Assembly: GCA_039707655.1 (NCBI GenBank)
Contig: CM077671.1
Location: 366,384,720-366,448,719 of the forward strand
Length of the DNA: 64,000 nucleotides
Direction of reading: 5' to 3'
Source of the DNA: Elymus sibiricus
Lineage: Eukaryota; Streptophyta; Magnoliopsida; Poales; Poaceae
The translations under genes and the position numbers were made by a program. Every line of letters starts with the position of its first letter. Position 1 is the first letter of the stretch. This document shows, one piece after another, positions 46,183 through 58,560 of the stretch. The notes beneath the pieces are model-generated. The model was not told the DNA's origin and made no database searches. It saw only the letters and a program-made list of their open reading frames with translations.

Positions 46183-48370
46183 CTAAGAAATCACATTAAA
46201 CTCATGAGGCAAATGTCCTTTACGATCCCTCATTTTCTGGAATTCTAACATGATTTGATCATCATGAATGCTTTTAAATATCTCTTTCTCGCAGTAGCAC
46301 ACCATTAAATCATTTAGCCATTCATTTGATAGCTTAGTGTACAAATCTGCCTTGATGGTCTTCATTGCCGAAAATATTCGCTCAGTTGATGCAGTTGCCA
46401 CCGGAAGAATTAACGTCAACTCAATGAGGTGATATACCAATTGGAAAGATGTGTGTTTCTTTGTTTGAACCATCAATCGAGCAAGTGTGGACACATCTCG
46501 GCATCTGTTAAATTCCTCACTTCTCCTAATGTTCATAAGGAATCTTGGGAGGTCACCTCTTAGCAACAACCGATCAGCTTTTGTAAAGTCATCGGCATAA
46601 ATTTCAGCGAGCCGAATAAGTTTTTCAACATTAAACTTTGAGAAGTTGTTTGCTGGATTAAGACAAGACATACAATCCAATAACTCGGTGGAAACTTCAT
46701 TGAATCGATGATTCATCTCAGTGATAGTTGCATCAATGGCAACATTGAATATGCTAACCTTGTAATAGTGAATTCGAGTCACCTTATTCTTAGAGCGAAC
46801 AGATTGACCCATAGCTCCAACAAGATCATCCATATTTGGCACATCAATGTCATGTGCCTCACAAAAGTTCTTAGCTTGGCTGAATAAGGACTCCCACCCA
46901 TTGTCGCTCATGTCTTGCAAGCTTTCTTTCACATCTAAGATCAAACGCATGGCTTCAACAACATTTATGTTCTTCCTTTGCAAAGCTTGCGATAGATGAT
47001 TTGTGGTACTCAACAAGTTTATCAAGAACAACATGATGAAGACAAATTCGAAGCATTCCATCTTAATAATCAAATTTGAAGCTCCGCCTTGACATGTGTG
47101 TTCCCGAGCATCAGCCACTACAATTCCTAGCAAATCCACAACAGCATTCCACATTGTGAATATACGAAGCAAGGTTCTGAGATGTGAGCCCCAACGAGTA
47201 TCTCCTGGTCTTGTTATGCTAGATTCTTGATGCAACCCGGTTCCAGCTGAAATCTTTCCATTCTCTATCAAATCTAACAATTCGTCCTGATGTTTAGCAG
47301 GTAATGCATCTTTCCTCTTGCAAGATGAACAAACCCGAGTCACTATCAAGGGAAAATAGTTGAAGAAATGAGCAATAGCAGGACTACATTGAGCAGCACT
47401 GACGACCACCAACTGCAACTGGTAAGCAAAGCAATGAACATAAAATGCATATGGAGCTTCATCTCTAATCAATTTTTGCAAATCATTGAATTCCCCTCTC
47501 ATATTTGAAGCCCCATCATAACCCTGTCCACGTAGCCTAGAAATTTGCAAACCATGATAATCCAACACATCAACCAAAGTTTCTTTAATTCTAGTAGATG
47601 TACAATCTGTGATGTGCTTAACTGCAAGAAATCTTTCCTGGAGCTCCCCGTGATCATCAAGAAATCTACATGCATCAAGAAATCAGATTAGTGAGCATTA
47701 TTAGTACATTAGAAACAACACTGAAAAATGGCATGCGTTACCTCACAATCACTGCCATTTGCTCTTTTATTGAGCAATCTCTAACCTCATCGATAAGTAT
47801 CGAGAACTTCTTGTCTCCAATTTCATTCTTAATAACTTTGGTTACCTCTATTGCACAACATGCAGCAAGATCATTTTGGAAGTCTGAACAAATCATTTGT
47901 GCATCTCCTGCCCCCGTATCAAATGCCTCCTTCACATCTTCCTTCTTGTCCTTATACCAGTCCAATAACTCCCTGAAATTGCCCATGTTGATGGAAATGG
48001 AGAATTCGTCATGCCCGCGGAAAGCTTCCCCTTGTGCTATGAGATACCTCGCACAATCCAATGATGCAGTTAGTCGAATTTTACCATGCTTTGCCCTTTC
48101 ACAATCTTCTAATGGTATTGCAAGTCCTGGATCGTGAATAAGTTGACTTGGATGAATTTCTAGGATAGGCTGCCTTGGTTGGTTTGTACTCTCATCAGAT
48201 GCGGTATCATTTGGAGGTTCATCAGGAAGAGGGATTGTGCTGACAACAATTAAGGGGAGGGGATTCGCAGTCACATTATCCGGGACAATTCCAGGTTCGA
48301 CACCAGCGGGGGGAGGAGTAACTGGACTGCTTGCATAAAAATCATGCATATTCACAGTCTTTCTCTTCAT
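46183..48370 (-). CDS. hAT-transposase-derived protein lacking the TTF zinc finger
   Basis: Two exons, 48370-47742 and 47665-46183, separated by a 76-base GT-AG intron that joins in phase, give an uninterrupted 703-residue protein starting MKRKTVNMHDFY. The sequence resembles the TTF-zinc-finger/ZMYM1-like hAT family. It has a DPGL motif (near residue 88), a DUF4371-like core from RLTASLDCARYLIAQGEAFRG onward, candidate catalytic acids D194 (ILIDE), D260 (GYDGASNM) and E638 (ASTERIFSAMK), and the C-terminal hAT dimerisation region. The Cys/His-rich TTF DNA-binding domain expected between DPGL and RLTASLDC is absent. No terminal repeats or 8-bp duplication were found. It could be a decapitated transposase, a domesticated host gene, or one member of a split pair. 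Upstream, a possible 5'-UTR intron ends at 48380 (GCTTGCAG acceptor). Confidence 0.75.
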
Positions 48371-49010
48371 TTCTAAAACTGCAAGCAAATTGTAACTGAC
48401 ACTAGATCAATTAACAGTCCATGAACTAGCAAACAAACTGTAATCAACACTAAACATACTTAAGAAAGCAGTAGAACTATAGAAGCAAACAATTTGGGGA
48501 TTAAACCTTGGCGTCTTGGCCCTCCGACAGCCGCTGCGCTGGATGCGGCAATGGGTCGCGGCCTACTCACCCCGCCACGGGGCGTGGCGGCGAGCGGCTG
48601 CGCCAGCCGAATCCTATCTCCGGCCGGCCGGCCGCCGCCTCCGCTTCTGCCAGCCAACCAAAGCGCTGCAGCCAACGACTGTTGCCGGCTGCTGTCTGGC
48701 GCGTGGGATGGATGCTGCGCGACCCCTGCCGGCTGCCGTCCGCGTGCTAGTTGTGGAGCGCCTGCGTGCACGAGGGCAAGCCGGGGAGGGCCAGAGGAGG
48801 CTGTCGCTGCCTATGGTAGGGTTGGCGGGGCGGCGGCGCGTCTCCTAGCCGTGGCTGCGAACGAGTGCTGAACTGACGAGAGGAGCGGGCGGGACCTGGA
48901 CGAAGCGCTCGCTGCGTGCTGGGCTGCTGGCTCGATTCCTAGAACTAGTTGGTCCTGGACGAAGGTGGGCTGGGGATCGGGAAGTTGGGCTGGACCGAAG
49001 CATAGTACTC
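48371..49010 (-). promoter_or_regulatory. GC-rich upstream region of hAT-derived gene
   Basis: Between 48500 and 48960 the sequence is GC-rich with overlapping frames on both strands and no domain. Downstream of it, towards the gene, a candidate donor (CCAAG followed by GTTTAA, near 48505) and an acceptor at 48380 would make a 5'-UTR intron. It probably contains the transcription start, but no clear TATA box was identified. Confidence 0.35.
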
Positions 49011-50013
49011 AAAAGAAGAAGAAAAACTCCATCCATAGCAAATACACCTTTCTAAGGTCCCGCTCAAGAGCATGTTGTTGGCTCCTTTGCCACATTTCTT
49101 TTGTTGTTCTTAGGCTTGTTGAGTTGTGTCCTCAGCAGAATCCTCTTGTATTTTATGCGTGTGCTACCTTTGTGTGTATGGTTTGTACTAGATGCGATTT
49201 TGTGGTTATGATGGTTTGCTTTATTTATAAAGTGGAACGAAAGCCTTTTTCGATAAGGTCCCGCTCAAGTTTCTCAAAAAAAAAAAAATGGTCCCCCTCA
49301 AAAGTAAAACCCTTTCTAAGGTTGTCTCAAAAGAAAACCTTTCTAAGATTCCACTTCTGTTTCAAAAAAAAAAAAACCAAGGATCACACTTCTCGGAATT
49401 TCCATGCCAGAAAAAGAAAACAATCTCGGAATTTTGGCTTGAGTTCCACATAGAATTTTTTTCGCCCACACTGACTTGTTGAAAAGAATATAGTTCTTTT
49501 ATGATGCAACCAGCAAGCAAACCCTACTCCAGTGTGAAATGGTCTGCTCGTCGCCTTCCCGCTCCCTTTGTCCGATTCCTGCCTCGGCCGACCCCGTATG
49601 ATTGGCGACATCCCCGGCCGCTAAACATCGCCGTCTTCCCCGGCGCCGTCGTCGATCCAGTATTTATCCTCCTCCCCCGGCCAGCGACGGCGACAGCGTT
49701 GCGTGCCCACGCAAGTATACTCATCAAGTGCACACGACCCGCCGGCAAGGCCTTTAAAAAATGGAAACGTGCTCGCATGCAGCAGCTGCTGGCCGATCGG
49801 GGAGAAGAGAGGAACAGATCAACGGGCCGCTTTGCCGGCCCGGTCGTCCGCTGGCATGTGCGTGGTGTCCGGTGTGCGGCGCCATCTTGACCCCGGAAGT
49901 CTTCTGCTGCTCCCGTCGCGCCATTGGCTGCCCACACGCATTGACCTGGGACACACGATGGCCGAGCTTAATCTTACTTACCCTCTCTGAACCGGCTGAC
50001 GCTGGACCATACG
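49011..50013. other. unassigned intergenic DNA
   Basis: It contains A runs (49277-49289, 49365-49377), two copies of the phrase AAGGTCCCGCTCAAG (about 49054 and 49255), and a moderately GC-rich segment from 49550. No gene or classified element could be supported. Confidence 0.3.
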
Positions 50014-50016
50014 TTA

Positions 50017-51237
50017 GGCCAACTCCAACGTGTGCGATCGCATGCGGACGTCAGTTTTGTTCGAAATTCGTCGGACGTCCGTTTTGTTTGAATTTTGTCT
50101 GTTTGAGACGGCAAAACGGACGGCCGTGTCCGGTTTTGGGTACACCCGACGGACGGCCGCGTCGCAAATCGTCTCGGTCGCATGAATTAGAAAAAGACAT
50201 GCATGAATTAAAAAAGACTTCCACGCATTATAATATATAGATAAATTTAATTAAACATTACTAAAAAGTCCACGGCCGCGCGAAATAAACATTACTAAAA
50301 AATGCCACCGCTCGTTGTCGTCGTTGCCGCCACCGTGCCGCGGACTGAGAGCGCGTTGCGGGGAGGACGCGGCCGGCGCGGGCTTGGAGGGCTGCCGACA
50401 CAGAAAGACTGTTGCAAGAGATCGTGCTCGTCGCGGAGCCACGTATCCCACAGCGACGAGTCCACCACGTACCTCAGGGGCGTAGAGGAGGTCGGGCGGC
50501 AGGCGGGCGCGGCGCAGGTCGATCTCCTCCCTCCGAGCGCGGTCGCTCACGGGGATCAGTGGGATTGGCACCCTGTCCGCCGATGGGTGCCAGTAGTTGG
50601 GGAGGTGGACGTCTGTCCATAGTAACGACGTCACAGTCTCCCAGTACCGGCGGCACATGTCTGCATGGATGTATGGCCGGGTGCGCGTCGGCGCCCCCGG
50701 AGGCGCTACGGCAAAAGCCGGAGGGAGTGGAGGGGGGAGGCGTGGAGCGGCGACGACGGCCGGAAGAGGAGCCGGCCTCGTGGTTGTGCTTGCCCTTCCC
50801 TAGGGTTCGGTGTCGGGGTTTCGGAAGAGGAGATGCCATTACCCCATGGCCACCGGCGAGAGGAGGAGGATGGGGAACGGCGGCTAGGGTTCGGTGTCAG
50901 GGTTCGGGGAGGCAGAAGTGGGGAAGAAGTGGAAGTGTGGACTGCCGGTCCACGGCTTCCACATTAAAAAGGACGCTGCCCGCGTGGCTGGGAGACTGCC
51001 AGGCAAGGCCGTTCACGCGTGCGCAGTTATTTTGGACGATGGTGGATAGATGACCGCTCGCCACGCGGGCACAAAGCGGACGAGAACCAGGAACCAGGAA
51101 CCAGGAACAAGTTTGCTCCCGAAATGCGGTGGTCCGAACATAAAACGGGTATATTTTACGAATGCGGCCGCGCGTTGGACCGTTCGCTCTATTCGTTTGG
51201 CATTCCGAACAGTTTGGGGTCTGCGTTGAAGTTGACT
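50017..51237. mobile_element. PIF/Harbinger-type non-autonomous element, 1.2 kb
   Basis: The ends GGCCAACTCCAACG (50017) and the complement of AGTCAACTTCAACG (ending 51237) form imperfect terminal inverted repeats, flanked on both sides by TTA (50014-50016, 51238-51240), the usual Harbinger target. The inside is GC-rich. A minus-strand frame (50251-50658) contains residues such as VHLPNYWHPSADRVPIPLIP that look like captured or degraded coding sequence. No transposase is present. Confidence 0.65.
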
Positions 51238-51599
51238 TTACTAGTTTAGGTGCTGGTAAAATGGTCGATGCTCCAATAATTGCGACTCTGGACTGGGCCG
51301 CACCAATAAATTCTGCAACAACAATAACCTTTAACGGTGGGATGGTAAATCAGCGATCGGACCCACACAAACAAAGATGAAAAGTGAAATCGCGTTTTAT
51401 TTACCTGCATGGACAGGATCGGGACGAGGTCCCGGCTCCAGAGTCGGCTGCTCTGGTAGTACTACTACTAGCGAGCATTTCAGCGGTCGGGTTGCGTTGC
51501 GTCTGCCCATTTGATTTGTCTCTGTCTACTTCGTCCCTTTCAGCGGTCGTTTGGTGCTCCATCGAGGCACAACTTGCGTCCATCCTTTTCCTCTTGGTC

Positions 51600-51903
51600 T
51601 TTTTTTTTTTAACACGGTACAGACGCAAGCGATCATATACACGCGTATACACTCATCCCTATGAACGCACACACGCACACCCTACCCCTATGAGCACCTC
51701 CGAGAGACTGAGCCGGCATATCATCTTGAAATTTACGAAGTCACCGTAGGCACCTCGTCGTCGACGGAAACATCTCCTCCCACTGAATGCGCATCGCCGG
51801 AAATCCTGAAATAAATCCAGGAATAAATGCGAGCATCAGGATTTGAACCCTGGTGGGCTAGGGATACCACAGTCCCTCTAACCATCCAACCACAGGTTGG
51901 TTC
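51600..51903 (-). mobile_element. Au-type SINE
   Basis: On the minus strand it starts at a tRNA-like head with an A-box-like GGTTGGATGGTTAGAGGGA and a B-box-like GGGTTCAAATCCT (about 51848-51860). The body contains GGTGCTCATAGGGGTAGGGT, and the tail ends at the T/A run 51601-51610. This matches the Au SINE of Aegilops and wheat as I remember it. It is transcribed by RNA polymerase III and mobilised by LINE enzymes. No clear target duplication was seen. Confidence 0.8.
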
Positions 51904-52136
51904 TATGTACGTCCAAGAGACAGAGGATCGACCGACCGATCGTGTAGGTTCAAACGCAACCGCCGGTTGACACCACCAAATGGGGAGCGGATTCTCTGCT
52001 GTGACTGCGCGGTGGCCGTCGCTGCCCAGCTGTGCTGGATGACACATCAAGAAATTACTGGTTGTTGTTTTTTTTTTCGCGGGAGAAATTACTGGTTGTT
52101 TGGTACTACGGACCGATGCTTCGTCACACAAGGTAA

Positions 52137-53170
52137 GAGCATCTACAATCGGACCTTGCAAATCCGGCCCGCAAACACCCACGGGCGCGTCCGGCCGCGT
52201 CCGCGAACACTGATCGGTCACGCCTCAAATCTGCTCCTTCACATCCAACTCTCTCATATTTCACCCCTACATCCATACAAAAGCATGCAAAATGAAACGC
52301 CTACATACTACGTACTATACTACCCATCGTCGTCGTCGGAGATGGTCTGAGCCGCCTCCATCTGCTGCCGACGAAGACGCCTGGTCTCCGCAGCCGACTC
52401 CGAGCGGATGGAGTTCAGGATGGCCAGCTGCTCCGGCCACAGATTCACGACTGCCGGCGCGTCCTCCTCCCCCACATCCAACGGCGGCGCCTCCTCCGCC
52501 TGCTCCTGCTGGTCCTCCCCCACAACTAGCGACGACGCCTCCTCCACCGGCTCTTGCTGATCCTCCCCCACAGCTAGCGGCGACCCTCCTCCGCCGGCTC
52601 CTGCTCCTCGTCCTCTTCGACCCCTAGCCCCTCCTCCTCTTCCTCCCTCACCTCCTCGTCCACCTCGAAATCCTCCTCCGGATCCAGAGGTAACCCCGCG
52701 GCCCTTCGGATCCAGACCTGCTCAAGGAGCCAGAGACGGTGCTGGATCATGTAGTGTCGGCGACGTGCTGGCATGGCTGATGGGCTCGGGTGGCGGCGAC
52801 GGAAGGGAAGAGGTGGATGTGCTAGGTCTGGGGACGCCGGCCGGCTTAAATAGCCGGCTATGGATAAGGGCGGGGAGCCGGAGCGGCGCCACGCGGCGTT
52901 CACACCACGCCGACGGTCGAGGCGGTCGTCGGACCGTCGGATTTCCGGGTGAGTCCGCGTGGGGCCACGTCGTCAGGCCGACGTGGCGGGCGTTCCCAGG
53001 CTCCCCCATATCCGTCCTATATTTGGGCTGGATATGAGGGGTGCCGGTCAGTCCGGACGTTTGAGGCCCTTTAAGGGACCCAGCTTGATCGATTTTTTAT
53101 GACCGGTCAGTAACCGGACGGCCTGACCTGACATTTGAAGCGGGTTTGAGGGGTCCGGTTGTAGATGCTC
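52137..53170. mobile_element. PIF/Harbinger-type MITE with coding-like core
   Basis: Terminal inverted repeats GAGCATCTACAATCGGACC (52137) and GGTCCGGTTGTAGATGCTC (to 53170) differ by one base. The flanking duplication is TAA (52134-52136, 53171-53173). The interior has two overlapping minus-strand frames, 52903-52574 (containing MPARRRHYMIQHRLWLLEQV) and 52571-52320, shifted by one base. The second encodes a short acidic repeat (VEEASSLVVGEDQQEQAEEA). This is not a known transposase. Confidence 0.82.
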
Positions 53171-55400
53171 TAAGATACTCTGGTTAATGGTACCAACATT
53201 CTGTTTGTATTCTACTACTTACCTGCATAAACCGGAGGGGCCAATGCCACGTCTCAACCCAAGAGATCAGAAATATTATTTGCCTGATGGTTGACTAATC
53301 TCTCGATGTTTCTAGTACAGTGAGCATTCAGTTGGGCTGCGTCGTGTTGCCTTTGGCCACTGTCATTGTGCTGGCCAATAAGTTCGAGCGAACGACGCGT
53401 CACTAGAGACACACTTGCATCGATCCCTTTCCTTCTCGCGCGCATGCCTGAATTAAAAAAATTAGATTTCGGCGGTTTTGTTACGTGCAGACCGCAAACA
53501 TGACCGTTTAGCGACGTCCCCGAAAAGACGATGAGTACAGCTTGCAATGCAACCGCCGTCGACGTGGACCTACGAACAAACCACGGACCCCTAAAATACC
53601 CAACGTCTGAACACTGCAGGGCTCGTACGTGTACGTAGATTGAGAAAGAGTCCGAGCGACCAGATTAATAAACAGTTAAACACGTCGACTTTTATATGCC
53701 TTGTCGAATGTTTGTTGCGTGTTATCTCTTGTGGTAGATTCAAGAGGAAAGATCTCTAGATTCAATGGCTACCAGAGGTCGTGTTTTTTTTTTTTCATTT
53801 TCCGTGAGCACCCACTCCTCGAAAAGGAGGCAATTGTGGCGCTGGATCACCTGCAAGATGCCGTCAACTACTGTTTGATTACTCGCTAGAAAACAACCTT
53901 TCTTCCATGTAGTATTATTCGATGGGAAAGGCGTCGGTTTCTCTGCTCGATAATTGGAGGCGCATACGGAGCTGATGTACACTGACCAATGTCACATCTA
54001 ATTTTAGTTTGAAAAACACTACTCCATAAATCATGCAGCAACTTACTTTGGCTTCATATGTAGAAATGATTGCTCATTTTTGGATGGTGTTTGGAGTATA
54101 GAAGCAACATCGAAATCCTTGACCAATTGCGGAGAGACAGATCGTGGCGTGGTCTTTCAATCAAATCTCTAGAATATTTCAAGTCCGACCACAATCGTCA
54201 TTGCTGGTGGGATAGCTAGCTGTGTACAATCAATCTGGACCTCTAATATATGAACACAAGTTTAATTTCCGTATCGGAAAGTATAGAATATCATTGATTG
54301 GCATTGATTTTCCAGACTGCAAATCATTGCAGTACACCACACCAGGTGACGCCGCAAAATCCTCGTGGAAAAGAACATATGCTAGTTTTGGACGAAAAAA
54401 AATATGATTGTGAAAGATTGACATTGATGCTATGTCCACTACGTATATTCCCTCGTAGTTTTATATAGGTATATTATAGAAATGTTATTTCCATGATATA
54501 TTTACGATAGTAATTTTCACATCACCTCCAATCTAAAATACTTTAGTATCTATTGCTACTAATCAAAGTTAGAAAATTTTAACCGCAAGCTTTGCAGCAG
54601 AATTTACAAAAGAGAGGCTTATTTGGCTCATAGGAAAAGTAGAAGGATAGGACATGTTCTTTAAGCAACATTTTTCGTCCGTTCGGCTAAAATGAATGGA
54701 GCAATGGAAAAGTAGAGGAACGTTTTATTATGTTCACTTTCAAAGGAAAACCACTGGAATTTTACAATCTACTTTGACTTCCTTTTATATAGAATATCTA
54801 TGTATGAAGTACGGGGCTGAAGCGAAAAAATGCCAACGGTGACCGAGTTACATGTAGTTCGTTTTCAAAATACAAATTTCTGCAACATAAAAAAAATGAA
54901 CGTTATTTTTGAACACTCATTACACATGTATATTACGTGTGCGTAAAAATTCATAAAAGGATACTTTCACACGTGGCAAAGACAAATACATATTTCTAAA
55001 ATGGCCGTTTTCTTGTATTGGGCCGGGTTTTTTTTTTGTACAACCTACGAATCACAGTATGTCTAATAAAACACACGTTTGTGCGGAACACATATAAGTT
55101 TTCATGGCTTTTTTTAAACATTGAAATATGCCTTTTGAACTTTTAAAAATACTGAGCTCCGGGGAGTTCGGTATCACAAAGTCCACCTCGTATAATGGCA
55201 TCATAATTATACTTTTTTTGTGGGGCGATATTTCTTGTGTTTTCTAATCCCCATGTCACACATATGTCTATCATATTCTTTTGCTTTTCTTCATCATACG
55301 TCTTTAAAAATTTGCGAGACAAACAAGCCCTTAAATGTTTTCTAGATCTCCTTGTTTTTTTTACGTAGATGTAGATGGGCATATATATGGTTGGAACATG
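53171..55400. other. unassigned intergenic DNA
   Basis: Mostly AT-rich, with scattered short frames below 100 codons and no recognisable domain. No tRNA, rRNA or complete element was found. Some stretches (54880-55150) look repeat-like, with several runs of A or T, but I cannot classify them. Confidence 0.3.
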
Positions 55401-55559
55401 GCTCAACCTGACTCAAATGGACCACACCGAAGAAGACTTGGGTTGAACCGGGAAACCATTCATCGATAAGGACATGGATCTTTCCACGCCCTCGCTAAAG
55501 TTACCATTGGAAATGATTGGACTACAAGTCTTTGGGACTCGTCATGAACCCTTGGTCGT

Positions 55560-56203
55560 AGGCCAAGAGGCATCCCACCTACACCTTTTGTGCTCCAAAA
55601 TAAGAAGGAATGATGTGTCTAGCTACTGTTCGCCACAATGCTTGAGTTAAGCAGATCAACACTTCTAGGGACCTCACTATGCAACACATCTAGAAATTCC
55701 TCGTCCTCTGGTCATACGCATCTCAAGTACAACTACATTGGATCGCCTCGACACCATCATTTCGAAATGACCGCTTCCGTCATTTGGTGCAGTTCCTCAA
55801 GATGGTCTTGACCATCACCAACATGAAAGCAATTGGGAAAATAACCAACACATGTGCAAGATCTTCATGTGGCTCATCGAACAAAGTAGGGTTTTAAGGA
55901 CCTACCACCTCCCGAAACATGGGTGGCCAAAATTGTGGCCAGTGTCCCTTATGCACAAGTGTCACCCCCTATGTTGGCGGCCCACATGCTCTTCAAATGT
56001 TGGTACTCCCTAAGGCCATGTCAGATGATCAAAGATTTGCTTGGGCCACACAGTTTGAACCGTCGGCATGGAGGGACTTCAATGCCGTCAAATTATGGTG
56101 GGACCCTTCACTGCACCATGCCCAAGATAGGCGTAAGGTCATGGCCTCCCTCATCATGGTCATTTCGTGAGAGTTTTGAAATGAGAGAAATTCACGTGTG
56201 TTC
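55560..56203 (+). pseudogene. decayed LINE reverse-transcriptase 3' end
   Basis: With several frame changes the plus strand reads like the zinc-binding C-terminus of a plant LINE ORF2: CKIFMWLIEQSRVLR (about 55857), then NCGQCPLC, then HMLFKCWYSLR, then DFNAVKLWWDPS...RRKVMASLIMVIS followed by RNSRVF-like residues at 56190. At least three frameshifts are needed, so it is an old fragment. A small Copia-like element is inserted directly after it. Confidence 0.65.
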
Positions 56204-56370
56204 TGTTGAGTATCGTGTTTAGTTAGGAAACAAAAGATAGACTAGGAATTATTCTGGCTTGTCTTGTACTCCAAGTTGATCATGTACTCCTATATATATG
56301 CCCACGAGGCTCAAGCAATACATCAACTATCCATCAACTATTCCACCAAATCCCTCTCTCCCTTCAAACA
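56204..56370 (+). repeat. 5' LTR of small Copia-like element
   Basis: 167 bp, starts TGTTGAG, ends AAACA. A TATATATATG stretch near 56291 is a likely TATA box. It differs from the 3' LTR at only a handful of positions. Confidence 0.8.
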
Positions 56371-56970
56371 TGGTATCTGCCGCAAGTTCCTAGATCTAGC
56401 CGCCGCCCACCGCTTCCGCACCGCGCGCCGCCCCCGGGGCGGTCGGCCTCCATGACCGCCGCCGAGGGCCGCGCCGCCCGTACCTAGGGTTCGTCCGCTG
56501 GTCGTGTTGACCGGCTGCCCTAGAGAGTCTTTTTCCCGATCTCTTGATCCGGGTTTTTCTCTCTTCCGCCGGTCGCATTGATCAGGCGTTTTTCTTTTTG
56601 GTTTTTCCGATCTAAGATCGGTTTGCGTTGCCCGCCGCCGCCGTCGACCCCGCGCCTCTACTCCGACACCGGCGCGACCAGCCGGCCTGTACTTCGACCC
56701 GGCGGCCTCGCGCGCCGCGACAGCCCGTCACGGCCATCGTCCGCGCACCTGCCCGCCCGTCGCTCTACGCCGGCCGTCGCCGCCCGCGCCGAACAGGACG
56801 CCTGCATCATCCACCTACCGTCTCCGTCGTCACTCGCCGGCCGCCTCGGGATCATCGGCTGCCTTAGGCCTGCCGGTTGCCGGCCTCCTCACCGGCTGTA
56901 CTGGGCCTGCCGACTGCCAGGCCTGCCGGCTGCCTCGCCGGCTGCCTTAGGCTTGCCGGTTGCCGGCTGC

Positions 56971-57062
56971 CTCGGGTCGCTGGTTGCCGGGCTTGCCGGG
57001 CCTGCCGGCTGCCTCGGGTCGCCGGTTGCCGGGCTTGCCGGGCCTGCCGGTTGCCTCGGGCT
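56971..57062 (+). repeat. 42-bp GC-rich tandem repeat
   Basis: The CTCGGG landmark recurs at 56971, 57013 and 57055, a period of 42 bases (14 codons). In one frame it reads as Gly/Leu/Pro-rich repeats. Confidence 0.8.
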
Positions 57063-57423
57063 CACCGGCCCTTCACCGGCCTCCTTCGGCACGCCGCTCC
57101 CCGCCGGCCGCCGTCGCCTTGGTCTGCTCGACACCCCACTTCATCATCCACGACGCCGTCATCATCACCGAGCAGCACCCCCGACCTCGTGTGCGATCGG
57201 ATTGATCACCTGCTCGCCGCGATCGACTCCATCCGCGCCATGCGACTGACCTGATCAGTCGGTTGCATGCGCCTATGCAGGTCCTATGAAGGCTGTCCCC
57301 GAGTACAGCGCGCCCCTCCACCGATCGAGCAACGGGCTGCCGCTGCGTTGCCTCGTCGGGCCGCACCGCCGCCCTCCCGTGGTTCTCCTCGCGGTTGCCC
57401 GACCCGTGAGCCGCCGCTACACC

Positions 57424-57640
57424 GCCCCTTCGGGCTATAGTACCGCGGCATGCGGTCTCCGCCGCCGCCCGAGGCCGTCCCCGTGGCTGCACCGACCCGC
57501 GCACCGTCGCCCCTTCGGGCCGTAGCGCCGCGGCACGCAGTCCACGCCGCTGCCCCGAGGTCTTCCCGCCGTCGCCCCGACCCGCGTGTTGCCGCTTCGT
57601 CGCCCCTTCGGGCCTTAGCGCCGCGGTGCGCGGTCCACTC
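57424..57640 (+). repeat. GC-rich tandem repeat, about 85-93 bp
   Basis: GCCCCTTCGGGC followed by a TAGCGCCGCGG-like part recurs at 57424, 57509 and 57602. Copies are imperfect and of unequal length. Confidence 0.65.
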
Positions 57641-58028
57641 CGCCGTTCCCGCGCGTCGACTTCTACGTGGCATGTGCCGCGCCGCCTCCCTAGGCGCGGG
57701 AACGCCATCATCCGCGCCGGTCTTCGTCACGCTGTCGGCTTCTTTCTCACCTACTTCGAGCATCGCCGCCGCACTCCTAACCAGCCGCCGCCGCCGCTCT
57801 TCTTCGGCGCCGCTGCAGCTCGCTCACCCGAGCCGCGCCGCCAGTCCACCCCCTTCTTCTTCGTCCAGCACCAGCTCATCGCCAGCGTCCCCGTCGTCTA
57901 CCCCGACCACTTCATCTACTCAGACCACCGCGGGCGACATCGGCTTCTCGCCAATTTGCGCCGCAACCGTCGTCGAGTCCTTCTCTGCTAGCCTCCTCGA
58001 CATGGCGTACAAGTTGTGTGCAGGTCCC

Positions 58029-58210
58029 CGTCTACGCATGCCCTGTGCTGGCAACACCGACGCGTGCCTTCGTCCCCGATGTGTTCCTAGGTCTGGCAAG
58101 CCTGGAGCGACGCATCGCCAACATCGACTTCGTCCGTCTACGCATGCCCGGTGCTGGCAACACCGATGCGTGCCTTCATCCACGACGTGTCCCCGGACTT
58201 GGCAATTCCG
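58029..58210 (+). repeat. 105-bp tandem duplication
   Basis: CGTCTACGCATGCCC followed by GGTGCTGGCAACACCGA-like sequence occurs at 58029 and 58134. The second copy is slightly diverged and followed by a partial third part. Confidence 0.7.
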
Positions 58211-58560
58211 GCGCGACGCGTCTCAACTTCGTCTTCTTCCTGGCGCACCACTACTTCGACACCACTGCGTCCATGACTAACTCGGCGCCTCCTTGCGCCC
58301 GCGGCTCCTCGGCGACTACCTCGACACCGGCTACCCCGACTCGACATCGACCACGGCTACACCACCCTACGCTCTCGGCTACCTCGACATCGGCACAAAG
58401 GGCTACCGCCTTGCTTGAGCAACCTCGTCGGTTTCTACTCCAGCCACGACTTCCGCGATGCATCGACCGTTACGACTGTGGGGGGGATGACCGTCGGCTT
58501 ACCTTCGGATTCTTCTCCAGTCTCACAGTCTGCGTCGCTACCGTTGTGACTGCGGGGGGA

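Noticed and set aside
49703..50240. 95-159 codon plus-strand frames
   Set aside because: Overlapping frames on both strands in GC-rich intergenic DNA, running into the Harbinger-type element; no recognisable domain.
57073..58280. 212-276 codon frames in the small Copia-like element
   Set aside because: Ala/Pro/Arg-rich, opposed frames on both strands across tandem arrays; no gag-like motif.
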